Assembly (NCBI GenBank): GCA_005223075.1 | Contig: NJBO01000002.1 | Location: forward strand, 65,836-113,220 | Length of the DNA: 47,385 nucleotides | Direction: 5' to 3' | DNA from: a candidate division TA06 bacterium B3_TA06 | GTDB taxonomy: Bacteria; Hydrothermota; Tepidihabitantia; B3-TA06 | Part shown: piece after piece, positions 17,147 through 26,028 of the stretch | Position numbering within the stretch: the first letter of the stretch is position 1 | Layout: every line of letters starts with the position of its first letter | Translations under genes and position numbers: made by a program | The notes under the pieces: model-generated | What the model was told of the DNA's origin: nothing | What the model saw: the letters and a program-made list of their open reading frames with translations, nothing else | Databases searched by the model: none

Positions 17147-18063
17147 CTAATTAGCAAACGGAATACTGCAGGTTTGCTGTTCTCCACTTTGATACCCGGA
17201 GCCAGCGAAACATCTGCAGGCACCCTGTAGTCCCCGGGCGTCATGTAAGAAACCGAGATACTAACCTCGACCTCATCCTTGCTGAAGCCCCGCAGAAGGC
17301 TAACAGGTCCCCTTAGGGTCAGCTTCGCTTCCTTGTTCAATAGATAAGCCTGTCCCTGAAGAGGTACCCCCTTAAGGCTCACAGGCACATTCGTAAGCAC
17401 CACGGTCGTCTCAGGCTCGACCTTTACTTTCACCAAGACAGATGATGGCTCGGTAACCAGCCCAGCGGTGTCCGGAACCTGAATCGCAAGCAAAGTGGAG
17501 AAACTTTCAGAAACTCCCTCCACGTTCAAAGGTTCTGAAAAAAGATGGCTAAAAGTCGAAACCACCTCCTTAGTTCCGTATAGATCAACCGTTTTATCAT
17601 AATCTATATCCGAGATCGCGAATCCCTCTGCCGGGATACCATCCGAACGAACGATAACCGCTACCTTGCGTTTGGCCCGGCGCTCTATCACGAGCTCAAT
17701 CTGGTATGGGTCAAGCGACCGCACCTGGATCTGTTCAGGCAGATTCACGTTTTCAGGGCCGATCCTCAATCGCTCTCTACCCTCCCTCATGGATACGAGG
17801 GGCAAAACAATCTTGGGGTTGAACCTACCCAGTCGGACGAGATATCTGCCCTTGCCCCGTATCTCCACGCTCACCGAATCCACGTTTTGCTCGACCACCA
17901 CGTATTCGGTGGGAAGAAGGGACATGTCCAGACCGAGCTTCAACTCACGCGTATACTCCCGCTCAAGCCTGGCAAAAAGCCACAAAACAACGGCGGCAAC
18001 AAGCGCTATCAGCTTAAGCCACCAGTCCTTGACTATCCAGCGAACCAAACGCGGTTTAGCCAT
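17143..18063 (-). CDS. YbbR-like-domain membrane-anchored protein
   Basis: The protein (306 residues) has a short cytoplasmic start, one membrane helix (WLKLIALVAAVVLWLFARL) and an exported region of repeated beta-rich YbbR-like units, e.g. VVEQNVDSVSVEIRGKGRYL, IEVRSLDPYQIELVIERR-type segments and TVDLYGTKEVVS. In Firmicutes YbbR (CdaR) regulates the c-di-AMP cyclase CdaA; no cyclase gene is adjacent here, so that role is not supported. I place the start at the ATG at 18063, not the TTG before it, because a TATAAT ends only 5 nt upstream. It overlaps tsaD by 4 bp. Confidence 0.8.
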   Translation of the reverse strand: MAKPRLVRWIVKDWWLKLIALVAAVVLWLFARLEREYTRELKLGLDMSLLPTEYVVVEQNVDSVSVEIRGKGRYLVRLGRFNPKIVLPLVSMREGRERLRIGPENVNLPEQIQVRSLDPYQIELVIERRAKRKVAVIVRSDGIPAEGFAISDIDYDKTVDLYGTKEVVSTFSHLFSEPLNVEGVSESFSTLLAIQVPDTAGLVTEPSSVLVKVKVEPETTVVLTNVPVSLKGVPLQGQAYLLNKEAKLTLRGPVSLLRGFSKDEVEVSISVSYMTPGDYRVPADVSLAPGIKVENSKPAVFRLLIR

Positions 18064-18068
18064 CAAGG

Positions 18069-18097
18069 ATTATAGAAGAGATAGTCCACCAAGTCAA
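18069..18097 (-). promoter_or_regulatory. Promoter of the ybbR-like/tsaD/recJ operon (leaderless arrangement)
   Basis: On the minus strand: TTGACT (18097-18092), a 17-nt spacer and a perfect TATAAT (18074-18069), then 5 nt to the ATG at 18063. Confidence 0.75.
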
Positions 18098-18132
18098 GCG
18101 CTCAGGGGAACGTATGCACAGACTCCTAGGGC

Positions 18133-18161
18133 TTGACAAAGTCTGGTTTTATCTCTATAAT
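18133..18161 (+). promoter_or_regulatory. Promoter of the repeat-protein gene at 18183
   Basis: Consensus TTGACA (18133-18138), a 17-nt spacer and consensus TATAAT (18156-18161). A short leader with an AAAGGAGACAG Shine-Dalgarno site leads to the ATG at 18183. Confidence 0.85.
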
Positions 18162-18182
18162 TACATAACAAAGGAGACAGAT

Positions 18183-19169
18183 ATGAAAAAGTTAGGGGTT
18201 ATATTAATCCTGCTTCTCTTCTTTTCCGTTCCAGCTCAGGCATGGGAGAGGACCTACGGCGGCAGCGAAGTGGAGGAGGGCTATTCTGTTCGAGAGACCC
18301 TAGATGGAGGCTATATCATCGCCGGGGGGACATACTCCTTTGGCAACCCTGGTGGTGATGTCTACCTTATCAAGACCGATGCTTCGGGTGACACCATCTG
18401 GACAAGGACCTACGGCGGCAGCCGCTGGGAGGTGGGCCGGTCTGTTCAACAGACCTCGGATGAAGGCTATATCATCGCCGGACAGAGAGGCAACATTGCC
18501 GACACTCTCATTGATGTCTACCTTATCAAGACCGATGCTTCGGGTGACACCATCTGGACCAGGACCTACGGCGGTAGCGACTCTGATGTGGGCCGGTCTG
18601 TTCAAGAGACCTCGGATGGATGCTATATCATCGCCGGGTCCTGCGCCGCTGGCAATGCTGTCTACCTTATCAAGACCGATGCTTCGGGTGATTCCATCTG
18701 GACCAGGACCTACGGCGGCAACGACGCTGATGGGAGCAATTCTGTTTGCGAGACCTCGGATGGAGGCTATATCATCGCCGGATATACACGCTCCTTTGGC
18801 GCTGACGAAGCGGATGTCTACCTTATCAAGACCGATGCCGATGGGAACTCCGCCGGCATAGAAGAGGATAAGGAAACGAGGTACGCTCCCGGGCTCCTGC
18901 TTGAGGTTCAATCGCTCAGTGAAGGCGAGCTCGATCTTTCCTACTTCCTGCCCGGCTCCGGCCTTGCCAGGGTGGAGCTGTATGACGCAGCCGGAAAGAG
19001 GGTCGGTGTTATTGAGGATGGTGAGAGACAAGCTGGTTGGCATCACATAACCCGGCCGCTCTCACTGCCTTGTGGCATTTACTTTGTGCGGCTTTCCGCC
19101 ACTCTCGAAGAGGGATGTAAACTTGAGAGATTGAACATCACCGAGAAGGTTATACTATTGGGGAAATAG
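18183..19169 (+). CDS. Secreted repeat protein with C-terminal sorting domain
   Basis: The 328-residue protein starts at the ATG at 18183, which has both a Shine-Dalgarno site and a signal peptide (MKKLGVILILLLFFSVPAQA); an upstream ATG at 18114 precedes the promoter and is rejected. The body has four tandem units of about 48-52 residues with the pattern TRTYGGS..., VGRSVQETSDGGYIIAG, DVYLIKTDASGDTIW, a beta-propeller-like repeat common in large secreted FCB proteins. The unit VYLIKTD recurs at 18361, 18517, 18661 and 18817. The C-terminal ~75 residues form a sorting domain (VELYDAAGKRVGVIEDG, CGIYFVRLS). Probably a surface or extracellular adhesion or binding protein; ligand unknown. Four units alone are few for a closed propeller. 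Confidence 0.82.
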   Translation: MKKLGVILILLLFFSVPAQAWERTYGGSEVEEGYSVRETLDGGYIIAGGTYSFGNPGGDVYLIKTDASGDTIWTRTYGGSRWEVGRSVQQTSDEGYIIAGQRGNIADTLIDVYLIKTDASGDTIWTRTYGGSDSDVGRSVQETSDGCYIIAGSCAAGNAVYLIKTDASGDSIWTRTYGGNDADGSNSVCETSDGGYIIAGYTRSFGADEADVYLIKTDADGNSAGIEEDKETRYAPGLLLEVQSLSEGELDLSYFLPGSGLARVELYDAAGKRVGVIEDGERQAGWHHITRPLSLPCGIYFVRLSATLEEGCKLERLNITEKVILLGK

Positions 19170-19184
19170 CTGTGTGCTAGGTTT

Positions 19185-19205
19185 CCCTCCCCCTGGTGGG
19201 GAGGG
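19185..19205. repeat. G/C-rich palindrome within dispersed-type intergenic repeat
   Basis: CCCTCCCC (19185-19192) and GGGGAGGG (19198-19205) form perfect 8-bp arms. The following stretch, with GGGAGAGGGGACGTCATTTCGC, resembles the material at 33351-33480. There is no T-run, so it is not a convincing terminator for the repeat-protein gene. Confidence 0.45.
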
Positions 19206-19323
19206 ATTAAGGGAGAGGGGACGTCATTTCGCACTCCTCGCAACGACACCCCAACCCTTCCCTATCAAGGGGATTTAAAGGAAGCAGTATGCCAGTGGTT
19301 CCTCCAGGAGGGGATTATCAGCC

Positions 19324-19352
19324 TTGACTGATAACGATTTTGGACTTAAAAT
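19324..19352 (+). promoter_or_regulatory. Promoter of uvrA (very short leader)
   Basis: TTGACT (19324-19329), a 17-nt spacer and TAAAAT (19347-19352). The ATG at 19365 lies 12 nt after the -10 box with no clear Shine-Dalgarno site, so the predicted 5' leader is only about 5 nt. Confidence 0.65.
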
Positions 19353-19364
19353 TAGGGCTACGCT

Positions 19365-22172
19365 ATGGAACAGGATATCTTCATCAAGGGTGCGCGGGAA
19401 CATAACTTAAAGAACATAGACGTAAGTATCCCGCGTAACAAACTCGTAGTGATCACCGGGATCTCGGGTTCGGGCAAGTCATCCCTTGCCTTCGACACCC
19501 TTTATGCCGAGGGTCAGCGTCGCTACATGGAGTCCTTATCGACCTACGCCCGCCAGTTCATGGGTGTGATGCAGAAGCCGGACGTGGACTTCATCGAGGG
19601 GCTTTCACCGGCGATAGCCATCGAGCCGCGCACCGCGGCTCGCAATCCCCGCTCAACCGTGGCAACCGTAACTGAGATCTACGACTACCTGCGTGTGCTG
19701 TTTGCACGCGTAGGCAAACCTTACTGTCCCAACTGTAACGTACCCATATCCAAGATGAGCACCGACCAGATAATCGATGCACTCCTTGCCTATCCTGATA
19801 AGACAAAGCTGGTGATCCTTGCTCCCAAGATTCGAGGGAGAAAGGGGGAGTATCGGGATCTTTGGGGTAAGCTGGCGCGCAAGGGTTTCGTGCGGGCACG
19901 GGTGGATGGAGAAATAATTGAACTGGATAGTCCGCCTATCCTTGAGAAGTACAAACAGCACACCATCGAGGTGGTGATAGACAGGATAGTGCTAAAACCC
20001 AACATCCGAAAGAGGCTGGCCGACTCGGTAGAACTGGCTCTATCCGAGGGTGAGGGGCTTTGCACAGTGCTTATAGACGGAAAGAATGAACGCATCTTCA
20101 GCCAGTCATTAGCGTGCACCCAATGCGGATTTTCCTATCCTGAGCTCTCACCCCGGCTTTTCTCGTTCAACTCTCCTTACGGGGCCTGCCCTGTATGCCA
20201 CGGATTGGGAACAAAGATGGAGATCGATCCTGACAGGCTTATCGCCAACCCCAGGCTTTCCATACTTGAGGGCACGCTTACGCCCTGGGGTGAACCACAG
20301 GGGTGGGCATTGGCCCTGCTCAGGTCGGTCGCAAAACACTACAAATTCGATCTTGCCGCGCCCTGGGCCGAGCTGTCAGAAGAGACACGTAACATAGTGC
20401 TATACGGCTCTCCCGCCTCGGTTGAGGTCAAATACGTGGGTCGCTCAGGCCATCGTTATGAGGGCTACGAACGCTTCGAGGGTATCGCCAACAACCTGAT
20501 GCGGTTGCACAGGGAGACTGAATCAGACTACCGCAGGCGGTATATCGAGGGGTTTATGTCCATCCTGCCCTGTCCAAAGTGTGGGGGCGACCGTCTCAAA
20601 CCCGAGGCGCTCTCTGTACGAATCGGTGAGGCAAACATCCGCGAGATAACCAGGTTCTCGGTACGCGAGGCGACCGAGTTCTTTGCAAATCTCAAGCTCT
20701 CAAAACACAATCGCACCATCGTCAAGGAGGTCATCAAGGAGATCTCCGAACGCCTTCGCTTCCTGGTTGAGGTAGGTGTTGCCTACCTTACTCTGGATCG
20801 AACCGCGGATACCCTGGCAGGCGGCGAGGAGCAGCGTGTTCGCCTTGCCACCCAGATCGGCTCAAGGCTTGTGGGCGTAATCTACATACTCGATGAACCG
20901 ACCATCGGTCTGCATCCAAGGGATAACAGGCGACTGCTGTCCACGCTCGCTAAGCTGCGTGATCTTGGAAACACGGTAGTCGTTGTTGAACACGACAGGG
21001 ATACGATAGAGTCGGCAGATCACGTGATAGATCTTGGTCCGGGTGCGGGTGCCGCGGGTGGGCGGATCGTAGCGCAGGGCACTCCTGAGGAAATCAAATC
21101 CTCTAAACGTTCCCTTACAGGTCGCTACCTTACCGGTAAGTGTAAGATAGAGGTTCCATCCCACAGACGTTCCCCAAATCTCGATAAACTGGTGGTAAAA
21201 GGAGCGCGCCACAACAACCTCAAGAACATGGACGTAGAGTTTCCGCTTGGCCTCTTTATCTGCGTCACCGGCGTATCAGGATCCGGCAAGTCCTCCCTGG
21301 TCGCCGATATCCTCTACAGGGCGCTTGCCCGCCGCTTCTACCGCTCCCGCTCCAAGCCAGGGGCTCACGACCGCATTGAAGGTCTTGAGTATATAGATAA
21401 GGTCATTAACATCGACCAGTCGCCCATAGGCCGCACCCCGCGTTCTAATCCGGCCACCTACACCCAGGCGTTCGGCCCGATCCGTGAGCTCTTTGCCAAG
21501 ACCAAGGAGGCGCGCATCCGCGGGTACAAGCCGGGCCGGTTCAGCTTTAATGTTCGAGGAGGTCGCTGTGAACGCTGCTCAGGCGAGGGCACATTAAGGA
21601 TCGAGATGCATTTCTTGCCAGATGTTTATGTTCCATGCGAGGTCTGTCGCAGCAAGCGCTACAACCGCGAGACCATGGAGGTGCGCTTCAAGGGCCGAAA
21701 TATCGCGGAGGTGCTTGATATGACCGTGGATGAGGCGCTTGAGTTCTTCCGAGACATCCCCCCAGTGGCTCGTAAGCTGCGACTTCTCAAGGACGTGGGC
21801 TTAGGATATATAAAGCTCGGGCAGTCCGCTCCGTCGCTTTCAGGAGGTGAGGCGCAGCGTATCAAGCTGGCAAAGGAACTGTCAAAAATCCCAAAGGGAC
21901 ATACGGTCTACCTCCTGGATGAGCCTACTACCGGGCTCCATTTTGAGGACGTAAAGATGCTTCTTTCGGTTCTGCAGCGCCTGGTGGAGAAACGCAACAC
22001 GGTGATAGTGATTGAACACAATCCAGATGTGATCAAGTGTGCGGACTGGATAATAGACCTGGGGCCTGAGGGTGGTGATGAAGGCGGCCACATAGTGGCC
22101 CAGGGCCCGCCTGAGAAGATCGCAAAATCCGCAAAATCCTACACCGGTCGGTTCCTTAAGGGGATATTGTGA
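19365..22172 (+). CDS. uvrA: Excinuclease ABC subunit A (UvrA)
   Basis: The 935-residue length and domain order fit UvrA, the damage-recognition ATPase of nucleotide excision repair. The first ATPase has a Walker A in [20 protein letters not shown] and a split signature/Walker B ([28 protein letters not shown]). The second has [25 protein letters not shown] and [12 protein letters not shown]. Zinc-binding cysteines appear in CPNC, CTQCG...CPVCHGLG and, in the second half, CERCSGEG...CEVC. It works with UvrB and UvrC, which are not in the window. Its stop overlaps the GTG start of the next gene by 4 bp. Confidence 0.98.
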   Translation: MEQDIFIKGAREHNLKNIDVSIPRNKLVVITGISGSGKSSLAFDTLYAEGQRRYMESLSTYARQFMGVMQKPDVDFIEGLSPAIAIEPRTAARNPRSTVATVTEIYDYLRVLFARVGKPYCPNCNVPISKMSTDQIIDALLAYPDKTKLVILAPKIRGRKGEYRDLWGKLARKGFVRARVDGEIIELDSPPILEKYKQHTIEVVIDRIVLKPNIRKRLADSVELALSEGEGLCTVLIDGKNERIFSQSLACTQCGFSYPELSPRLFSFNSPYGACPVCHGLGTKMEIDPDRLIANPRLSILEGTLTPWGEPQGWALALLRSVAKHYKFDLAAPWAELSEETRNIVLYGSPASVEVKYVGRSGHRYEGYERFEGIANNLMRLHRETESDYRRRYIEGFMSILPCPKCGGDRLKPEALSVRIGEANIREITRFSVREATEFFANLKLSKHNRTIVKEVIKEISERLRFLVEVGVAYLTLDRTADTLAGGEEQRVRLATQIGSRLVGVIYILDEPTIGLHPRDNRRLLSTLAKLRDLGNTVVVVEHDRDTIESADHVIDLGPGAGAAGGRIVAQGTPEEIKSSKRSLTGRYLTGKCKIEVPSHRRSPNLDKLVVKGARHNNLKNMDVEFPLGLFICVTGVSGSGKSSLVADILYRALARRFYRSRSKPGAHDRIEGLEYIDKVINIDQSPIGRTPRSNPATYTQAFGPIRELFAKTKEARIRGYKPGRFSFNVRGGRCERCSGEGTLRIEMHFLPDVYVPCEVCRSKRYNRETMEVRFKGRNIAEVLDMTVDEALEFFRDIPPVARKLRLLKDVGLGYIKLGQSAPSLSGGEAQRIKLAKELSKIPKGHTVYLLDEPTTGLHFEDVKMLLSVLQRLVEKRNTVIVIEHNPDVIKCADWIIDLGPEGGDEGGHIVAQGPPEKIAKSAKSYTGRFLKGIL

Positions 22173-23584
22173 GATTCAAGCTCTCAGGATTGAAACCTCA
22201 TACCGATATCCTCAAACAGATAGCAGGATTGACTGGAGACAAAGAACTGTACCTGGTGGGAGGTGCGGTGCGCGATCTGTTTCTTGAGCGAAAGACCCTG
22301 GACCTTGACTTCGCAGTTCAGGGCTCGGGTATGAAGTTCGCTTCACGGGTCGCTCGCAAGATGAAAGGCGCGTTTGTCACGCTCTCAGAGGAGGAGGATG
22401 AGGCAAGGGTCGTGATCCGCAAGGAACTGATCCTTGATTTCCGCGGCTTCAAGCGCTCGATCATGGATGATCTGGCATCGCGCGACTTCACCATAAACGC
22501 CATGGCACTGCCGGTCAAAGCGCTCCTTGAAGGTCAAGACCTCTCCCCCATCGATCCCTTCGGCGGTATCAACGATATAGAAAAAGGCCTGGTGTGTGCT
22601 GTAGACCCTGGTTCGATAAAGGCCGATCCACTGCGGATCCTGAGGGCATACCGCTTCGCCGCCCAGCTCAGATTCCGCATCGACTCTGCGCTTGAGCACG
22701 AGGCGGAGAGTACATCCCTTGAGGGTGTGGCACGCGAGCGCATAGCCTACGAACTCATGCTGATCCTGGGTTTTCCGCGCGTCTATCCACTGATCAATCG
22801 TATGATCGTTGCCGGGCTGATGCAGCAGATCTTCCCATTCGATGAGTTCTGGGCTGATTATGCTGTGCGGTCGCACTCGCTTGCAGTCCTAGGGACACTG
22901 GAGCGTATGCTTGAGGAGAGACGTTTCCCGCCCCTTATACGTGAAAGGATCGAGGAGATCGCCGCCGACCCTCACCGCACCGCACTTCTCAAATTGGCAA
23001 CCCTGTTTCACGACGTTTCAAAACCCGAAACCAAGGTAAGGACCGATAACGGCAGAATGCACTTCTACGGGCACGACACCAAGGGAGCCAGAAAGATGCG
23101 CCGGACGCTTCAGAAGGAGCTGCGATTCTCCAGGGCCGATGCCGAATACGTGGAGCAGGTTATCGCAAGACACATGCATCTGCATCTTATCGCCACCGGA
23201 CCCCAGCTTACCGAACGCGCGATGCGTCGATTTAGCAGGATGTGCGCGGACGTGGCCTCGGAGGTCATGCTGCTCGATCTTGCAGACGGCTTTGCCACCG
23301 CTGGCCGGACCAGACATCTGGAGTACACCATCGTCAAGATACTGGAACTGGCCATCCAGGACGCAAAGCGCGCAGCGTTTGTGCCATTGGTCAACGGGCA
23401 TGATCTCATCGCCCTCGGTCTTGAGCCCGGCCCGATCTTCAAGGTTATCCTTGGGGAGTTGGAGGAGCTCCAGTGGGAACGCAAGATCACCACCAAGGAG
23501 GAGGGGCTGGCGATAGTAAAGGAAAGACTGAAGGAGGGCGAATACAACCTGCCCGACCGGGGTCCGACAAGTTCTTCACAATAA
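22169..23584 (+). CDS. cca: CCA-adding/poly(A)-polymerase-family tRNA nucleotidyltransferase with HD domain
   Basis: The 471-residue protein begins at a GTG overlapping the uvrA stop (GTGA). The class II nucleotidyltransferase head has [22 protein letters not shown], with the catalytic acidic pair in DLDFAV, and [12 protein letters not shown]. The neck shows [20 protein letters not shown]. An HD domain follows ([14 protein letters not shown], then HMHLHLI). CCA-adding enzymes build or repair the tRNA 3' end; this fits the tRNA-Ile in this window, which has no encoded CCA. Family members may instead be poly(A) polymerases or split A- or CC-adding enzymes, which sequence inspection cannot separate. 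Coupling with uvrA is probably just operon economy. Confidence 0.88.
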   Translation: MRFKLSGLKPHTDILKQIAGLTGDKELYLVGGAVRDLFLERKTLDLDFAVQGSGMKFASRVARKMKGAFVTLSEEEDEARVVIRKELILDFRGFKRSIMDDLASRDFTINAMALPVKALLEGQDLSPIDPFGGINDIEKGLVCAVDPGSIKADPLRILRAYRFAAQLRFRIDSALEHEAESTSLEGVARERIAYELMLILGFPRVYPLINRMIVAGLMQQIFPFDEFWADYAVRSHSLAVLGTLERMLEERRFPPLIRERIEEIAADPHRTALLKLATLFHDVSKPETKVRTDNGRMHFYGHDTKGARKMRRTLQKELRFSRADAEYVEQVIARHMHLHLIATGPQLTERAMRRFSRMCADVASEVMLLDLADGFATAGRTRHLEYTIVKILELAIQDAKRAAFVPLVNGHDLIALGLEPGPIFKVILGELEELQWERKITTKEEGLAIVKERLKEGEYNLPDRGPTSSSQ

Positions 23585-23594
23585 AACATCACAC

Positions 23595-23622
23595 TTGACA
23601 ATTCAAGAAATCTTTGCATACT
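23595..23622 (+). promoter_or_regulatory. Promoter of the PQQ-propeller lipoprotein gene
   Basis: TTGACA (23595-23600), a 16-nt spacer and CATACT (23617-23622). An in-frame ATG at 23629 lies 6 nt after the -10 box, while the Shine-Dalgarno-led ATG at 23701 begins the signal peptide. Confidence 0.55.
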
Positions 23623-23700
23623 AGAATTATGGAGGTGGCACCCTTTGTACCATTTAAGGGGACGTTTCTAAACAAACTAAACAACCAAAAGGAGGATGGC

Positions 23701-24849
23701 ATGAAATCATCAGACAAGGTCAGGCATCAAACGCGGAGAGTCTGTCTTCTTCTACTATCTTTCGTGTTCTTTCTGTCCTGTGGAATCCCGGTCGGCCCGG
23801 AAGGCGCTCTTAAGTGGCGGTATCAGACCGGGGATTATGTGACCTCTTCCCCTGCCGTCGGTGCGGACGGCACGGTATACGTGGGGTCTCTTGACAACTA
23901 CCTTTACGCAATCAAGCCGAACGGCTCCCTTAAATGGCGTTACCAGACCGTGTCTGAGGTGTGGTCTTCACCGGCCATCGGCTCTGACGGTATCATTTAC
24001 GTGGGGTCTTGGAACTACCTTTACGCCATCAACCCTGATGGCTCCCTAAAATGGCAATATCAGATCTGTCAGACCGAGGATTGGGTGTTGTCTTCCCCGG
24101 CTATCGGCACGGACGGCACCATATACGTGGGGTCAAGGGACAACTACCTTTACGCAATCAACCCTGACGGCTCCCTAAAATGGCGCTACCAGACCGGGGA
24201 TTATGTATGCTCTTCCCCTGCCATCGACACGTACGGCACCATATACGTGGGGTCAAGGGACAACTACCTTTACGCAATCAACCCTGACGGCTCCCTAAAA
24301 TGGCAATACCAGACCGGGGATTGGGTGCACTACTCTTCCCCTGCCATTGGCGAAGACGGTACCGTATACGTGGGGTCTTGTGACGACTACCTTTACGCAA
24401 TCAACCCTGACGGCTCCCTAAAATGGCAATACCAGACCGGGAGTATGGTGCGCTCTTCCCCTGCCATTGGCGAAGACGGTACCGTATACGTGGGGTCAGA
24501 GGACACCTACCTTTACGCCATCAACCCTGACGGTAGTCTCAAGTGGAGATACGAGACGGATCATATTGTGCACTCTTCCCCGGCCATCGGCACGAACGGC
24601 ACCATATACGTAGGGTCAGATGATGATTACCTTTACGCAATCAACCCTGACGGTAGCCTCAAGTGGCGGTATCAGACCGGGGATTATGTGACCTCTTCCC
24701 CTGCCATCGGCACGGACGGCACCATATACGTGGGGTCTTATGACTACTATCTCTACGCAATCTACAGTTCCTCTCAGGGGCTTGCCCCATCCCCGTGGCC
24801 GAAGTTCCACCACGATAACATGAACACCGGAAGGGTAGGAGGACCGTAA
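23701..24849 (+). CDS. PQQ-like beta-propeller lipoprotein
   Basis: The 382-residue protein starts at the ATG at 23701, which follows AAAAGGAGG and opens a lipoprotein signal peptide (VCLLLLSFVFFLSC, lipobox Cys). The mature part is eight tandem blades of 39-43 residues with the pattern SSPAIGTDGTIYVGS, YLYAINPDGSLKW, like BamB/PQQ-repeat propellers. The tail PWPKFHHDNMNTGRV is typical of the end of this family. It is probably anchored in a membrane facing the periplasm or exterior; ligand and partner are unknown. Several blades are nearly identical in DNA. An in-frame sorting-domain remnant follows the stop. An in-frame ATG at 23629 could add 24 residues if the mRNA is leaderless. Confidence 0.88.
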   Translation: MKSSDKVRHQTRRVCLLLLSFVFFLSCGIPVGPEGALKWRYQTGDYVTSSPAVGADGTVYVGSLDNYLYAIKPNGSLKWRYQTVSEVWSSPAIGSDGIIYVGSWNYLYAINPDGSLKWQYQICQTEDWVLSSPAIGTDGTIYVGSRDNYLYAINPDGSLKWRYQTGDYVCSSPAIDTYGTIYVGSRDNYLYAINPDGSLKWQYQTGDWVHYSSPAIGEDGTVYVGSCDDYLYAINPDGSLKWQYQTGSMVRSSPAIGEDGTVYVGSEDTYLYAINPDGSLKWRYETDHIVHSSPAIGTNGTIYVGSDDDYLYAINPDGSLKWRYQTGDYVTSSPAIGTDGTIYVGSYDYYLYAIYSSSQGLAPSPWPKFHHDNMNTGRVGGP

Positions 24850-24981
24850 AGGCAGCTTGAGGAAACCTTAGAAGGCAAGGGTATCCGGGAAGCACCAGAG
24901 GTGCTACCCCACGGCGTCTACTTCGTGCGGGTTTACACCGATAACCACTCCACTCAAACCAAACTGGTTCTGTTGCGATAA
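24850..24981 (+). pseudogene. C-terminal sorting-domain remnant in frame after the PQQ gene stop
   Basis: Immediately after the TAA at 24847-24849 the same frame continues for 43 codons to the TAA at 24979-24981. The end reads HGVYFVRVYTDNHSTQTK followed by LVLLR, a clear match to the last strands of the Por/FlgD-Ig sorting domain seen in other genes here. The front part of the domain is missing. It has no start or Shine-Dalgarno site of its own, so it is most likely debris. Confidence 0.6.
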
Positions 24982-25033
24982 AAGATCAGTCCTTGAACAA
25001 AGGCTGCGCCATAGACGGGTGCAGTGCCGAGGG

Positions 25034-25062
25034 TTGACATAGCGGTCTTTTCCCCGTATCAT
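25034..25062 (+). promoter_or_regulatory. Promoter of tRNA-Ile
   Basis: TTGACA (25034-25039), a 17-nt spacer and TATCAT (25057-25062). Transcription would start about 6 nt before the mature tRNA 5' end at 25075. Confidence 0.8.
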
Positions 25063-25074
25063 TTCAATTAGCAA

Positions 25075-25148
<74 letters not shown>

Positions 25149-25200
25149 TTTTATTGCCTGAATGGACGAGCCAGCCCATCAAGCTTAAAAGGAGGTCAGT

Positions 25201-26016
25201 ATGGGCCGTTTTATCCTGAAAAAACTCCCTTTTTTGATGTTTTCCGCGGTGTTTGTCTTAGGGTGTAAGGGCGGGCTGGGGCTTGTGGAGATAGAAGGTC
25301 CCATTGTTTCCTCGGAAGAGATCGTCAAGGACCTTAAGCGCTTCGAAGAAAACCCTGCAATAAAGGGCGTGCTTGTGGTGGTCAACTCACCAGGCGGAGG
25401 CGTGGGGGCAAGCCAGGAGATCTGCGAAGCCATTAAGCGTCTCAAGAAAGCCGACAAAAAGGTCGTGGTATCCATGTCCTCGATTGCGGCATCTGGCGGT
25501 TACTACGTCTCAGCACCCGCCGACAGAATAGTGGCCCTGCCAGGCACGCTCACCGGCTCCATCGGGGTGATACTGAACTTTCCCGTCTACGAGGAGCTCT
25601 TGGACAAGGTGGGTATTCAGCTCTATACCGTTAAGTCGCGCGAGCACAAGGACATAGGTTCGGGGTTCCGGCAGCCCACCGAGCAGGACACGCTTCTTTT
25701 GAAGGTAATGATAGACGACGTCTACGATCAGTTTCTGGAAGAGGTTGTGGCCGGACGCGGTCTGCCGTTTGACAGTGTTTATGCAATCGCCGACGGCAGG
25801 ATCATCACAGGGCGTCAGGCATACTTCTACGGCCTGGTAGATACGCTGGGCACGCGTGATGACGCCCACCGGATACTGGCTGAACTCTGCGGCCTGGAGG
25901 GCACGCCCAAACTTGCCAAGATTCCAAAGAGGAAATCGTTCCTCGAGAGGTTTCTGGAATCTAAGTTCAATCAGCTTTTCCAGCCCTCACTACGATACGA
26001 ACTCGATTTGAGGTAG
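25201..26016 (+). CDS. sppA: SppA-like signal peptide peptidase (S49), lipoprotein form
   Basis: The 271-residue protein has an N-terminal lipoprotein signal (FLMFSAVFVLGC) and the S49 core: VVNSPGGGVGASQEI, the nucleophile in SSIAASGGYYVSAPAD (Ser98), TGSIGVI, and a basic segment VKSREHKDIGS where Lys150 is the likely catalytic base. SppA peptidases cut remnant signal peptides in the membrane with a Ser-Lys dyad. The short single-domain form is typical. A lipobox instead of the usual membrane helix is slightly unusual. It starts behind AAAAGGAGG, 52 nt after the tRNA with no terminator between, and lies 12 nt upstream of the cyclase-ATPase gene. Confidence 0.9.
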   Translation: MGRFILKKLPFLMFSAVFVLGCKGGLGLVEIEGPIVSSEEIVKDLKRFEENPAIKGVLVVVNSPGGGVGASQEICEAIKRLKKADKKVVVSMSSIAASGGYYVSAPADRIVALPGTLTGSIGVILNFPVYEELLDKVGIQLYTVKSREHKDIGSGFRQPTEQDTLLLKVMIDDVYDQFLEEVVAGRGLPFDSVYAIADGRIITGRQAYFYGLVDTLGTRDDAHRILAELCGLEGTPKLAKIPKRKSFLERFLESKFNQLFQPSLRYELDLR

Positions 26017-26028
26017 AAGGAGAGAGGC

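Noticed and set aside
17143-18063. c-di-AMP regulator CdaR
   Set aside because: The YbbR-like domain fits, but no diadenylate cyclase or glmM-type partner gene is adjacent, so the specific role is unsupported.
18114-18182. Upstream ATG extending the repeat protein
   Set aside because: It would precede the consensus promoter at 18133-18161 and destroy the signal peptide; the Shine-Dalgarno-led ATG at 18183 is better.
18300-19046. Long open frames on both strands opposite the repeat-protein gene
   Set aside because: They are shadow frames created by the DNA repeats of the real gene; they lack starts with Shine-Dalgarno sites and any family pattern.
23899-24760. Possible CRISPR-like array from regularly spaced ~120-bp repeats
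   Set aside because: The period is coding (40 codons), units are translated propeller blades, and there are no short direct repeats with unique spacers.
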